This document shows, one piece after another, positions 1 to 12,590 of a DNA stretch of 64,000 nt (position 1 is its first letter; the number at the start of each line of letters is the position of its first letter). Source of the DNA: Antennarius striatus. Its lineage: Eukaryota; Chordata; Actinopteri; Lophiiformes; Antennariidae. The stretch lies in contig NC_090797.1 of the NCBI RefSeq assembly GCF_040054535.1, positions 13,035,001 to 13,099,000 of the forward strand, read 5' to 3'. The translations under genes and the position numbers were made by a program. Below the pieces are notes generated by a model. That model did no database searches, was not told the DNA's origin, and saw only the letters and a list, made by a program, of their open reading frames with translations.

Positions 1-91
<91 letters not shown>
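1..91. repeat. (GA)n microsatellite
   Basis: Uninterrupted GA dinucleotide run reaching the left edge of the window, so its full length is unknown. Confidence 0.98.
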
Positions 92-93
<2 letters not shown>

Positions 94-214
94 ACATAAG
101 ATGTCCCTCTGAGATGAACAGTAACTCTTCATCGCCTGGCCTTGGTGATCATCCAAGAGGAAGAAATAAAAAGGCATAGAGCAAGACGTTATATAAAAGC
201 CATTCAGCATAAAT

Positions 215-216
<2 letters not shown>

Positions 217-252
<36 letters not shown>
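217..252. repeat. (CA)n microsatellite
   Basis: Pure AC run of about 18 units. Confidence 0.97.
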
Positions 253-255
<3 letters not shown>

Positions 256-2113
256 CATGCACATAGGAAGTGAAGCTATGAATTACGCAGACGCACCTGC
301 TGTAAAGTGATTACTGGAATAATCCATTAACGTCAGCTCAGGTATGAAACGTGTTTGTCTGTGAGCAGCAGGTCGGACACGATTCCTCCACCTGCTGCCG
401 TGGAAACTCTGCTACTTGTTTAGATGCACACTAAAGATGGAGACTTGCAACAGTCTGGAGGGATGGACTAAGATAGAAATCTATTTCCTGTGGTGTCTGC
501 TAAGAATGCATTTGATCACTCCAGGACTTTTTATTTGAGGCAAACGCTTTTTTTTTTTGCCCGGCTTGAGGTGGGGCCTGAAAATAGTTATGTCACTTGG
601 ACTTGTAGGTCGTCCAGATACTTTAGGCCAGGGGATAAATAAAGCTCCTCCCCAGATAAGTAACCCTTTAATTAACTTTCAGACTTTTTTCTGTCGCGAC
701 ATCATCAATCTTCATCTGTGTCAAAGGAATGATTAATAATAAAAGGCCGATTGCCATCAGCTATTTTCCCTGTTTTTAAAAAAAATAGAAATATATCACA
801 TTCACAAGAGAATTCAGAAGAAGTACACAGACAATATACTGCACCTTCAGATTGTTGAGGGAAGGACAGCATGTACAGAAGCGTTTGAAAAACCTCTGTA
901 AAAATCTAATTTATATATAAAAATGTATCTTTATATAAAGAAAAAGAGCTGGAATTCCCTGCGGAATTCCCTATAATTCATCTATGTAGGAACCTGGGTT
1001 ATATCCTGTTTGTTATTACATCCTGACATAACAACAAAAACAAGCCCACTCTTTGTCAAAGTCCTATGTCTTATCTGATGTGTTGACTCAGAACAGAACC
1101 AATGATCACACTTCCTTTAAAAACCAGTGGTCGCCCCCTTCTGGCCGTTGGAGGTAATGCGGGTTTCCGTTTACCTGGTATGAGCTCTCTATCTGCAGAA
1201 CCAGGTTTCATATACCAGCACACACACACAGTCTGCTCTACACAACAACACTTAAAGCTCCATGAGGTTCATTTCTGTTAAATATTTTCAACATTTCAAG
1301 AGTGAATACAGACTGGAGTTACCTCTGCCTGACAACATGTGAAAATAAACCAGCTTGTTTTTCTAACAATCACTGTGCATCCCCCCTCCCCCCCCCCTTT
1401 TTTTTTTTTTTTTGAAAATTAGATTAGAATTTGACCCAGAGAACAAAAATTCTTTTGTGATTGAGGGAGAGAGAGACAGAGAGAGCAGTCAGGGGCTTAA
1501 ATCCAACTAACTAATCTACCTGAATATGATGAGCTGGTGGTTTCTTATTTAGGGTAAATTAATAATCCATTGTCAGGGTGTGTTTTCCATCTATAAACTG
1601 TAAAAAAAAAAAGCTAATGATGTTTGGAACAGACATGGATATGTGTAAAATTCAACTTGTAGCAAGTGAGCACCTTCCGTCAACGTCTGTGTCGATCAAT
1701 CAGTGGAGTACTGATAGATGTGATCTTAATTTCAATGTAAGGTTATTGATCCTACTTGCTGTTACTGGCTTCCCACACAAACAGGACGAGTCTTCAGTGT
1801 GGGACTGACACCAGTGGAGGGAAGTCCACTGGACACGCAGCAGCACAGTGGCAGCGTTGTTCCCAAAGAGTTTGACAGACCAGGACGACAGCCAGTAGAG
1901 AGGGGATCTGATTGGCTGAGGGAACTGTCACAGCTCAAGTGACCCTAAAGCAATAAACGCAGTTTAACAATTGCAGCGTTACACACAGTTAACACTACAG
2001 GAGGGCGACGTCAGCATCCAACCACCTGGAGGGGACGGCCACCAATGTCAAACGGCACCGCCTCTGCTTCATGATGTCACCCAAGTGGTCTGACAACGCC
2101 GAGCATTTCAACT
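253..2113. other. Intergenic DNA, no gene seen
   Basis: Ordinary moderately AT-rich sequence with small poly-C/poly-T runs near 1380-1415. No convincing exon, RNA gene or transposon was recognised. Confidence 0.6.
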
Positions 2114-2342
2114 ATGTGTGTGTGTGTGTGTGTGTGTGCATGTGTGTTTGTGTGTGTGTATGTGTGTGTGTGTGCGCGCGTGGTTTAATCAGAGGGCGCA
2201 ACCCAGAAATCTGTACGTTGTGTTCCTGAACAGTATCAGACAGCAGCACTCTGCCAAAGAATGCATTTCCTGGCTTCAGACTAAACCCCTACACACACAT
2301 ACACACAAGCAAACACACACACACACACACACATGCACACAC
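2114..2342. repeat. Paired (TG)n and (CA)n microsatellites
   Basis: A TG tract at about 2114-2180 and a complementary CA tract at about 2290-2342 flank 110 bp of unique DNA. The arms could fold back on each other. They generate spurious VCVCV/THTHT reading frames. Confidence 0.93.
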
Positions 2343-2979
2343 GCATAATAATTATTATAATCAATCCCTCCTCAGTGTTTTAGAATCTGTGCTCATGGGT
2401 TTACTTCTTTATTCTTAAAGCTTTTGCTGTGTCTTCTGATGGACTGAATGTGTGATGGACAGTGATGCACGCAGTTCCTCAACCAACCACTGTGTGGCGT
2501 ACTCAGGAATAGCAGCAACTGTATTGAAGTGAAGTGAATGTGAAAAGAACAAACCTGAAGACAGAACATCTTTTGTACAATCTGAACTCCTGATGCCAGC
2601 TGTTAACTTCAGGAAATGATTCTTTTAACACTTCCTGAAATAATAAATCTCTGACATTCAAACCATGACAAGAAACATGTTCAAGTTACTACCTCACAAA
2701 CAAACACACCTCAACCCCTACCTCTATTGCATTTAAACAAAACATCTGAGTCAAAAAAATACTGCATCTTCTGATGCAAAACACCACCTATAAATCTTCT
2801 ATAAGTCAGTAATGCATAATAGAGGAATCAGACTTGACTAAACTAAGAACCGAGACTCTGACAGAAACAAACGCTCTTTCCTTTAAAGGGTCATTCTGAA
2901 CATTGCCATTGTTGTCAGTTGTAATGCAGACCCTCTCTTTGCTCTGTCATTTTCATAACGAGGGTCTTGAAAGAGGTGA

Positions 2980-3312
2980 ATGTAAAAACTACATTTCCCA
3001 CAATGCAGTAATTCAGCCCATTTTAACTCTTGATAAAAAAAAAAGTTTTGAACAAAGTTTATTTCTAACTTGTGTTTGTCACTATTCTGTTCTCACTGAG
3101 TTTGATCCTTGATTGATGGACTTCTGTGGGTTTAATAACCTGACAAATTAAAATGATTTTTGTGATAACAGCAACAAGCTCACATTTTTTCAGTGCAACT
3201 GTAATGTTTGTAACTTGAATAAGTAATAATTTAGAGTTATTTATCATTAAGGAGTAGTTACATTGAGTTACATTTAGTTACATTTATAAGTTACATCTGG
3301 CCCTTTGACCTG
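2980..3312 (-). mobile_element. Truncated hAT-type miniature element (copy 1)
   Basis: Homologous, in inverted orientation, to the element at 54150-54665. Shared landmarks are CTACATTTCCCACAATGCAG, GGTTTAATAACCT, AAGGAGTAGTTACAT and CATCTGGCCCTTTGA. The terminal repeats are lost, so it is an old non-autonomous fragment. Confidence 0.75.
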
Positions 3313-6300
3313 AAGGCAGAGAGTCGTTCCCTTAGTAGCTGTTCCACCTCACTGGTCATCCACAGCTTTCCATTGGATTATGCCGACCCATCTTCTCCTC
3401 AGTGACATTACCCAGACACGTTTTAATATAAAACTGTACAGTGGATGTGTACTTGTTCAAGTCCTCTTGTGCAGCAGTCCTGACAATGTTGTACCTAGTA
3501 AACACAAAGCTACAAAAGCAGAGGTAAGGCGGTTCTTGTCCTTGATACATCGAGATTTGAAGAAGAAGAGAGCTCTTACTTATTTCTGCATTATTTGACC
3601 CAAATTGACCAGGTTGATCACCTGACTGATGCCCCTCCCACTGGGAATCAGGATGAAAGAGTTGCTTTAAAGCCCCTCTGGATACATTACTAAAGAAAGT
3701 CCACTGAGAACTAATATTAGCAAGTCTTACCCTGTCATAAAACTCTACAAAACGAGGATTATTCTTTTCCTGGACATGAAGCTTTAGTTGATCCCCTTTC
3801 AAGCGAAATCAAGTTTCCAGTAAAGCTCAAGTCAAAAATGTTTTTAGACTTTGTGAAACAGCTGAGTTTTTACTTAAGAAATCATGCACAAGTCCAGCAG
3901 TGGAATCACACCTTTCTTTTTTATTAGAACGGTTTGGTGAGGATGACAGCTCAAACTTAAAATGTTGTTTTCCTGTTATTTGACAAGAAAACAAAACCCA
4001 GCAGGGTGAATTCCTTTGCAAAGGCCCAAATTACAATCAAATTCTAATGCAAAGGTATGCAAAAACCTCTTCCACATGAAATGAGCACAAACTCTACTAA
4101 AAAACAGAAAAAAAAACCAACAAAAAAACCACCAGCAGCAGGCAAGACACTTGTCTCTCCAAAAAAAGGCCTGAAACATGCCTCCAGGCAGGAAAAACCC
4201 CTTAAAATGATGTTAGAGGACTCACAGTTGGGCTTTTACCCAACATGTGGCAGACAAGGAGAAGGTCTAGCTCTGTGTTCTGTCCAGTCGTCTTCACTGG
4301 AGTGTAAAATCCTGCTTTTTTCTGGAAGTCTGAGACCATTTTAGACTCAGCTAATAAGAAGACAGCAGGTGGAGTCTCAGCTAGTTGTCAGTCATGTTCC
4401 TCAACCTGTTGTTCCTACAGGAGGATGGTGAAGTCAGGGATTACTACAGCTAAACAGCTCTGAGCAGCTCCAGAGTGAAGCCAGTGGCAGCTCAGATGTT
4501 TCGTATCATTGGCTGAACACCTGTCACTCACTGAGTTACAAAATTTGTCTTTCCCCCAGTTACATTTTCATCATCTTTTTGTACCGCCGACGTGCAGCCT
4601 GAAGCAGAACCAACCAGTGCTCACTGTGGCTGCAACCCAACAGTCTGCACTAAAGCAGGAATCATATCTTGATCCATTTATGACTCATGGAAGCTCTTGT
4701 CTGATCGGTAACACTGACAGAAGTGAGATGGGTAAAAAAAAAGAGATGAGCTGACAGGAAATGTTCTGATCTTTCTCGGTTCTTCGCGCACGTCATCAAC
4801 TGGACTTTCTGTCTCCAGACCACAAACATGTTCATCTCACTGTCTTCTCGAAGGTCCTTTAATGAATCGAACATCAATACTACTATTCCATCCCCCTCTT
4901 CTCTAGTCGTCTCTGCAGTTAAATCAATCATCCGAAAAACACGTGCATGTGCCAAAGATGATGTATCTGTATGTGAGCAGAATGTTTCAGAAAAACCTCT
5001 ACAGATTTATATGAATGTTCTTGAGTAGCCAAGCCCAGCTCTTGAGTCATCCATCAACACAATCAAGTTTTTCTATTACTTTGTCCATCTCATTTAGACA
5101 AGGTAGACTAAATGTTGACACCATATGTAAAATATGTTTCACCCTAAATCCTTTAAAAAAAAACACACACACAGTCAAGCTTTCATGAAGGAGCATTAAT
5201 GAAGGGTTTTTTTCTGGAATTTGGCCAAACCACCCAACTTCAGCTAGACTTTACTAATGTAAACAGGATTATTGACACCTTGTTAAGTATGCAGATATTC
5301 AAAGTAGGATTCAAGTAGATTTATTTACCTTGAGAGGAAAAAGCCCAGGGCAAACAATCAAACCTTTACCCCCTGGAGGTGCAGGGCAGCAACTGAAGGT
5401 CACTTCACTTCACCTGTGAGCCCATCTGTCCTCAAGTTATTCAATCGTCTACTTTATCAACAGTCTAAAGGAATTTCTGATCAAATGCAGAAGTTTCCCT
5501 TTAGTTTCGGGAAGTGACTGGAAGCATTCTCTGAAACGCATCTTCCCTTAGTAACCATGGTGACGTAGCTTGATTCAGTACACATAACTACAAAAACTGC
5601 ATTGTCCTAATTTTTGAATGTGTGAGAATGAGTCGATAATTTTGGTGACAACTCACAGCCAATTAAATATCAGAATCAGTAAAATATTCACAAAGAAAAA
5701 TCGTCATTCATGGAGAAAACATTCAACTAATTCAGAAAACTGAAAGAATCAATATGAGAAATACGGAGGAAGAGAGCTGGATGGACTGTCTGACACCTGC
5801 TGGCTGCCAGCGATGGAGGATTTAGCCTGGACAGAGATCAGAGTGGGACGGAGGTGTTGGGTAGACGGTGAGTCAGACTGAGGTACCAGTTCTGCTCTGA
5901 CAGGAAGAGGCTGGAGCAGAGAGACATCAAGACGGATCAGGTAGAGACGGAGCTTTAAGAGGAGGAAGGTTTCTTTTTACATAAACCTGGTGTTTTAGAG
6001 TCGAAAGAAGGACGCCCACGCAGGGAACACAGAGGACCTTCACCGGCGCTTCAGATATTTCCCTCCGCTTTATGATTCACACTGAGACATACCGTACACC
6101 ATACATACAGAGATGGAGCGCTTTGAGCTGAACATCACTGGGCATTATTTCTGTGTGGTAACAAGAGGTGCCATGTAATGTTCCCTCTAATGGGCAAACA
6201 CACAAGCTTCCTGAGCACACTGAGGACCACTGTGAGCAACATCAGGTGTGCACGCTGTATTAAAAGAATCAAATTACTGCAGAATACCAGGCCTATGGAC

Positions 6301-8990
6301 GAGCCTTTTAGTGACAACCTACGCCATTTCAATTAACTTTTGAGTTCACAAGGGAAGAAAAGGAGCAACAGAGAGAAATTGCTATTTTTATTCCAAGCAT
6401 GACTCAAACTGTCTGTAAGATACTTTTGGACTACTGTAGACAACCAAAAATAAAATGTTTTGTTTCCTTAAGTCTGTGAAGCCAGTGGTCACCAATGTAA
6501 TTTGAACTCTCTTTATTGAGGGGAAATAATGAAAGATGGCATAAAAAATTATAGCGTTAGATTCCAACACTGTGATCACTGTTATATATTCACAGTTCAG
6601 GTCCAATTAATGCTCCAACAAGATGCTTAGGAAATAGATCTCTTATCCCGAGACTGCAGATCCATACAAATGGTGAAATAACACAAGCTTAGCAAATCAA
6701 ACTGGCATAGCTATTTCCAATAGACTTGAAAATTGTTGGAGCGTGCTGTTATGTCAGTCCAGTCTGTGGTTTCTCATTATTCCATCGTGTCTCGGTTGAG
6801 TGTGTGCTGCTGTGATATGTTACACTCTAGTCCGGCTAACTCACACCCAGAGGAAGAGTTGAACGTCTTTTTCAGAATATAATAAATGGGAGTATGTAGA
6901 AAACCGTTCAGACGGAAACCAATGAGAGCAGTATTTTGATTGATATCTGCAAAATTTCATGTGCACATGCAATAATTCTTTGCTCTTTTCTTTTTGCACA
7001 TAATCTACACTATTAATGGGTCAAATGAAAAGTGTTCATGAACACCCCATAGAGAACAATCTCCACCCAACTTTATGTTTCATTTTTCTCTACCGGTCCT
7101 ACGTAAAGGGAGGGCTAGAACTTAGAAAGACTTAAAGCAAAAAGGTTAAAGGCTGCAGTAAATATTTTGTGGAGAGTTCCTCTTGGGGGAAGCAGATGTT
7201 TGTTTACCAAAGGAGTAGACGTTTGTCTGCTAGTGGTGAGTTTAAATTTCCCAGTTTGGGATAAATAAAGTATATCTTATCTTACTCTGCATGCAAGGCA
7301 GAAATTTGTTTCAGTCCCCATCTGCTCATCAAATCAGGTGCAGATTCAGCTTCAGGTATACAATGTCAAGAAATGCTGCATAATGCAATACACTAAAACC
7401 TTTTCCAGCAGATACTGATCCAAAGTTATGTGGCAGAAATAAATAAAATGAGATTCTTGAAATCACAACCTTTTAGAAGCTTCAATTAATGTTTTCTACT
7501 ATGATGGGCTAAAAGGAGAATGACTGGAACTATATTCACCGTTTGCTATGAAGTTCACCATAGTACCTGAGAATAAAGCCTGGTTCAGAGTTGGTGTTTA
7601 CTGCCCTCTGCTGGCCATCAAATCAGTTGTGGAAGAGTTTATAAATCTAAATTTTAAATTTCTTGTCATTTATAATCAATATTTCTGTCTTAGTTTAAGG
7701 TATGTTTACATCTCTTCCAAAAAGAAACAGGCAGATACAATAAAACCAAGTTTTTTAGGACATGGCTTTGTTGCTATGGAGACAAGCCATAAGCGCCATT
7801 ACTTTTGCTTCTCTGAGTGGAATGACTTACTGGCAAAACATGTGGATCCAGGCCAATCAGATACTACCAGGTTGACTGAAGGCCAAGTCAGAGAACCGAT
7901 GACATGGTGTCGAGTTTAGCACGTAGCACATTTTAACTTTTGTTTTCCACCTTTAGGTGTGTGTGGATGAGCAAAAAAAAATGTTTTTCTTGTTCAAATG
8001 TGTCCGATGACATCACTAATTCACCTGTGTCATGCTGACACAGGTCCTGGTAGCAAGTCTTCACAGATCACTGCCAATTCTAATTATCTACAATGAAGAA
8101 GTGATATGGAAAAAAAAATAACTTCCAATCACACCTGATACAAGCATTTGCATAAATAACTCTTAAAGCGTAAAACACATTTCATGGATGTCTTAAACAT
8201 CCCTTTCCTTTAAATGAAGGAGGTCTGGGTATAACTATTTTATAAGAAATTAATTAATGGTTAAATTTAAATGGTGTTATTCTAAATAGCTTTCATGGCT
8301 GAAGTTTGGAGATATGGTAATAGCTGAAACAGCTTCAAGACAGTTCAAAGCTTATGGTTATGAGTAAGAAAACAAGGGACCTTAAAGGATAAAGCCATGT
8401 CAGTTTGAAAATTGCATCTATATTCTGCAGATGTCTAGAAGAAAGGCTTCAGCAGCAAAAACTAATGAGTTGAAGTAGGTGAATATAACAATTTCATTCA
8501 TATCAAGTTCGCTATTTAGACAATCAACTGAGTCATCTAATTATTTAAAATATTAACATTAACATGCTGGCGCTGACAATGTTAATGTGAAGATAGGACT
8601 AATAACAAACTGGAGGAGGTAATATATTACCATGTTGCTTTAAGGATAAATGTTAACACAAAAATAAGTCCTTGAATCAAACATGAACGGGCAGATATGA
8701 ACTTCAGCTATGCTGCTACTTATTAATGCAGTCAGTCAAGGCCTGATTATTACCTAGGCAACTGGGCAACTGAACTGGGGCCCCAGACCTCCAGGAGCTA
8801 CAATCCTGATTTAATGTGTGCACATTATATTCGGATTTAGATCAATTGGGAAGTAGTATTTGTGTGGAGTACAGAACTACTAAACAAACTGAAATGGTTC
8901 CTCAGGGTCCATGAGTAAAACTGTTTATTTAGTAATTCAGTGATTTGTTTTTTATAATAAACAAATAGTCATATAAAACATTTTAGTTTA
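3313..8990. other. Intergenic DNA, no gene seen
   Basis: AT-rich unique sequence with short A- and T-runs. A LINE-type tail (CCCAGTTTGGGATAAATAAA) lies near 7250-7270. Reading frames of up to 148 codons occur, but none resembles a known protein or has convincing splice context. A GA-rich stretch at 5755-5980 and an unsupported short frame at 6113 were the only segments that drew attention. Confidence 0.55.
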
Positions 8991-9140
8991 CGACTTCACT
9001 TACAGTCCTATCTCGAGATACAAGCTGCTCAAGATATGAGCTCCTCAGATATCTGTCATTCTGTCCATATTTTTGTTCGACATACGAGCAAAATCTAAAA
9101 ACTAGCTGTGCTTCGGGACACCACCAGTAGTTAGCGGGTG

Positions 9141-9393
9141 GATACAACATCACCGGAGACTGCATCTCGTTCTTTCCCGTGTTGGTGGATGGATACAAAA
9201 TCAGCTGAGACCGGATCTCGTTCTTTCAAACGTGTTGGCGAATGGACACAACATCAGCTAAGACTGCATCTAGTTCTTTCCCGCCTGTCGCTAAGAGATA
9301 CAACATCAGCTGAGACTGCATCTAGTTCTTTCCCGCCTGTCACTAATAGATACAGCATCAGGTTAAATCGGATCTCGTTGTCTTTCTCTGTGT
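9141..9393. repeat. Minisatellite, about 52-bp unit, five diverged copies
   Basis: Units start GATACAACATCA, GATACAAAATCA, GACACAACATCA, GATACAACATCA and GATACAGCATCA at about 9141, 9192, 9245, 9297 and 9349. Each contains CATCTCGTTCTTTC or a close variant. The preceding 9000-9085 has the TATCTCGAGATACAAGCTGC motif of a common fish dispersed repeat, so the array probably grew inside a transposon-derived sequence. Confidence 0.85.
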
Positions 9394-9489
9394 AAAGACT
9401 TTTGCTTTTTATATATATTTTTTTTATTGTTTATTTAACTTACATATAGTTAATTATGCATTAGTAAACAATGCATGTTTACAGAACCG

Positions 9490-9550
9490 TAGCTGGCTAC
9501 GGGCGAGAGGCGAGGTACACCCCGGACAAGTCGCGTAAGATCTTACCTCT
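9490..9550. repeat. Fish LINE/SINE 3'-end fragment
   Basis: Carries GGCTACGGGCGAGAGGCGAG, then GTACACCCCGGACAAGTCGC, a widespread teleost dispersed motif also seen, diverged, at 13390-13450, 21330-21545, 31600-31675 and 56150-56220. Confidence 0.65.
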
Positions 9551-9994
9551 AGTACACATTAACTTCTGTTACAGGTGAATGTGACACCGCAAATATCTAT
9601 AATAATGAAAAAAAACTGCAGAGAAGAAAAAACCTTTAGGACACTCATAAAAAGTTCAAGATCAACTGAATTCTGTTGACTAGTTTGTCAGGAGACGTGT
9701 GTAGCTACTTACAGAAGGTACCCCTAAATGCACCTTTTGACAAGGGAATAAGAAGAGAGGACTCTCAGACTATTATGTGAGTAAATAGCAGCTCTGAGGA
9801 CATGATACGCGTTTAGCCCTGGATTTATCGAGGTCCGTTTGGTAGAGTAAGCAGAACCTGGAGACACGGCGGAAGCAGAACGGGTCATAAAGATAAGACG
9901 GCGCTGAATAACAGGCTTTTCTGCCCCACTGCAAGGGCCTGGTATCTCCTGCCCTGCTCCTCCTCTGGGAAATAGCTCCCTTACTGCAGGTGCT

Positions 9995-10023
9995 GCACAC
10001 ACACACACACACATACACACACA

Positions 10024-10063
<40 letters not shown>
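9995..10063. repeat. (CA)n microsatellite, interrupted
   Basis: CA repeat with a few T and A interruptions, 69 bp. Confidence 0.95.
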
Positions 10064-10067
<4 letters not shown>

Positions 10068-10199
10068 TCATCTGTATGTGGAAATACACTCCATGCCTTT
10101 CCAGAGGAAACACCTCAGATCCACAGAGAAATCTAACTTCTGATCGCCTTCCAAGCAAATAAGGCCGTTTTACTCGCTTCAACTAGAAGGACACATTTC

Positions 10200-10600
10200 C
10201 TCCAGGGCGCAGCGACATGTCATGATTATGTGTTGCTTATATTTCTGGCTCATGAACATTAAATTAACTCCATTAAGGTCGGAGCGTGCTGCTTGGAATC
10301 TCTCCTTGACACGGCTCTAATTGAATGGAGCAGCAGCTCGTCCTCCACGGCCGACGCTCGCCCGATGCCCCTCATAGGGGATCCGAGGGCACGGCTCCGG
10401 TTTGTGCCATGTGGGTCATTTGAGACTCCCACACACGTCCATCTTATTGTTTAATCACACATTAAGCTCCATTCAGTTACATCGCTTATTGAATCAAACG
10501 GGGACAGACTCAGCAATCGGGCTGCGTAGGAAAGGTCATAATGACATTAAATGGGACCGAAAGAGCTGGACTTGTACCATCAGCACCAAATAAGCAACCG
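10200..10600. other. High-complexity block, candidate conserved non-coding element
   Basis: Unique, repeat-free DNA with many balanced short motifs, e.g. TTGTTTAATCACACATTAAG and TCTAATTGAATGGAGCAGC containing TAAT cores. No open frame with coding character was seen. It reads like a constrained regulatory element, but this is an impression from composition only. Confidence 0.35.
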
Positions 10601-10998
10601 TCACCCCTCATTCCATGGATGGAAAACAGTCAACAAGTTTTTTTGTTACTTGCAAACTGTTCCAAACTAAATATACTTTAATGCAACCTGTATTAACAGT
10701 GTTGATAAAGTGCTTCTGAGACATTAAAGGTTAGCAAGACCTGAAAGATGTTTTCTCTTTTTTTCTAATCCCAGCAGTAGCCACAGAATGACACACAAAC
10801 ATATACACAAATGTCGCAAGCTCGGCTGTTATGCAACCAAAAGCCACGTGTTGCCGTGGGAACGGGGAAGTGCTGGGTTGCAGAGAGGTTGGAGAGAGAC
10901 AGCGAGAGAAGATAGAAAGAGGTGAAAATGAATTATTAAATCGATAATATGACACTGCAAGATTCTGGTAACAAGTGAGTCTACCGACTGCACCTACA

Positions 10999-10999
10999 G

Positions 11000-11042
<43 letters not shown>

Positions 11043-11054
11043 GAGACACACACA
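10999..11054. repeat. (CA)n microsatellite
   Basis: CA repeat with one AAA and one AGAG interruption. Confidence 0.95.
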
Positions 11055-11309
11055 TTTAGGTGTTTTTCATGCAAGATTTTGTTTAGGCTGCGTTCAGACT
11101 GCAGGCAAATTGGATTCCAATCAAATTTACTTTCATATCTGATTTTCAGGGCTAACTGGTCACACTCTTTTTGGCAAGTGTCCAAATGGGTTCTGACTAG
11201 GCAAAATTATTGCCGGTTGCCGTAGCAACGACGTCAGAGCAGGGGCGTCATCCAAACCGACCGGAGTGTTCGGAGCTGTTCAGACAGGTTGATGCGTTCC
11301 AGGAACACA

Positions 11310-11590
11310 CTGAAAGACAAAATTCCACGATATTGCGACAAACTATTTATTTTATTATTTACGGTCATTTAAATGTTTATGAACCCTCCCTACACTGATG
11401 TAAACCACTTTATATCTGTGTTACCTTTTCCCACACTCTGATAGACTCTTTGAAGCACTTTTGTGTTTCAAAGAAGTCTCGGAAAGCAGCGCACTTCCTC
11501 ATGCTGTCAGCCTATAGCATGCTCGTACGTTGTCACGTGACTACCTACTAAAAATCCGTGATATGGTGAAGCAGGATATCGGAAAACGCG
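11310..11590 (+). mobile_element. Dispersed repeat family A, copy 1
   Basis: Aligns with 24185-24470 and partly with 37095-37235. Shared stretches include TTACCTTTTCCCACACTCTG, GCGACAAACTAT, TTATTATTTACGGT and CACGTGACTACC. The family resembles teleost non-autonomous DNA elements with CCGCGATATAGCGA near an end. Autonomous partner unknown. Confidence 0.7.
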
Positions 11591-12078
11591 AACAAACAAC
11601 ATAACGAATATCATGTTTTCAAATATAACATTATAAATCTTAGCAGCCTTGGACAAAATTACAGCACAAGAGGTTACTCTGTGAGGCTTGTGTACCTCAT
11701 TTACATAGAGCCAGTTGCCGTCAGCTTGTCAGATTTGGATTAACCTGCTAAATGACCTATGAAATATCAATTATAGTTCAGCACCCTTTTAATCCAGCTA
11801 ATCTCCTTAACACATTCAAAGTCAAGTCAATATTGACTTTTTCCACACACTTTCACACAGTGGTAATAGTAAAGCTATGTAAAGCTTGCTTATCAAGAGC
11901 AATCACAATGAAAATGAAAAAGCTACTTATTTAGCACCTAGCATGACAAACAGGGAGAACAAACAGGGAGTGTCGTAAAGAGGTGAAGAAATGGATGCAA
12001 GCAGGTTGGAACAGGTGGAGGGAAGTATCAGGAGTCTGATGTGACAGAAGAGTCTCTGCTAGAAAGAAGAGACAGTGT

Positions 12079-12218
12079 GAGGACAGCCATGATGGATGGA
12101 TGAGAGACAGTGTGAGGACAGCCATGATGGACGGATGAGAGACAGTAGGAGGACAGCCATGATGGACGGATGAGAGACAGTAGGAGGACAGCCATAATGG
12201 ACGGATGAGAGACAGTGG
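12079..12218. repeat. 35-bp minisatellite, four copies
   Basis: Units start at 12079, 12114, 12149 and 12184 with GAGGACAGCCATGATGGA and end GGATGAGAGACAGT. Copies differ by a few substitutions. The array abuts the LINE remnant that follows. Confidence 0.93.
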
Positions 12219-12239
12219 TGCTGAAAAGAAGACAGGAAG

Positions 12240-12590
12240 TCTAGCTGGAAATGAAGATGTTGAGGTTTTCTAGGAGCGGCAATGTTGTATCGGATCAGAA
12301 ATGAGTTCATCAGGAACGGCCAAGGTGAGATGATTTGGAGACCAAGTTAGAGAGAGCAGACTTTGATGGTTTGGACAGGTGGAGGGTACCGGTATATTGC
12401 TGAAAGGGTGTTGAGGATGCAGGTACCAGGCAAGAGGGCAAGAGGAAGACCAAAGAGAAGATGGACGGATGTAGTGACGAAGACATGAGGACAGTTGGTG
12501 TTTGAGAGGAGGATACAGAAGATAGGCTGACATGGAAAAGGATGACATGCTGCAGAGACCCCACAGAAGATGACAAAACCTGGGTGAAGA
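12240..12590 (+). mobile_element. RTE-like LINE remnant, C-terminal reverse transcriptase end
   Basis: A broken + strand frame encodes GKRARGRPKRRWTDVV, the basic C-terminal motif of an RTE-like non-LTR retrotransposon, followed by a diverged copy of the tail seen at 29585-29990. Several stop codons and frame changes show that it is dead. Confidence 0.75.

Noticed and set aside
3356..3802. 148-codon minus-strand reading frame
   Set aside because: The longest unexplained frame of the left flank. Its product resembles no family I recognise, there is no promoter, splice or repeat context, and a short frame runs on the opposite strand. Chance is likely; a cross-species coding test would decide.
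6113..6160. Short frame starting MERFELNITGHYFCV followed by GTAACA, like a first coding exon
   Set aside because: Only 16 codons before a plausible donor, no continuation exon found and no known protein start matched.
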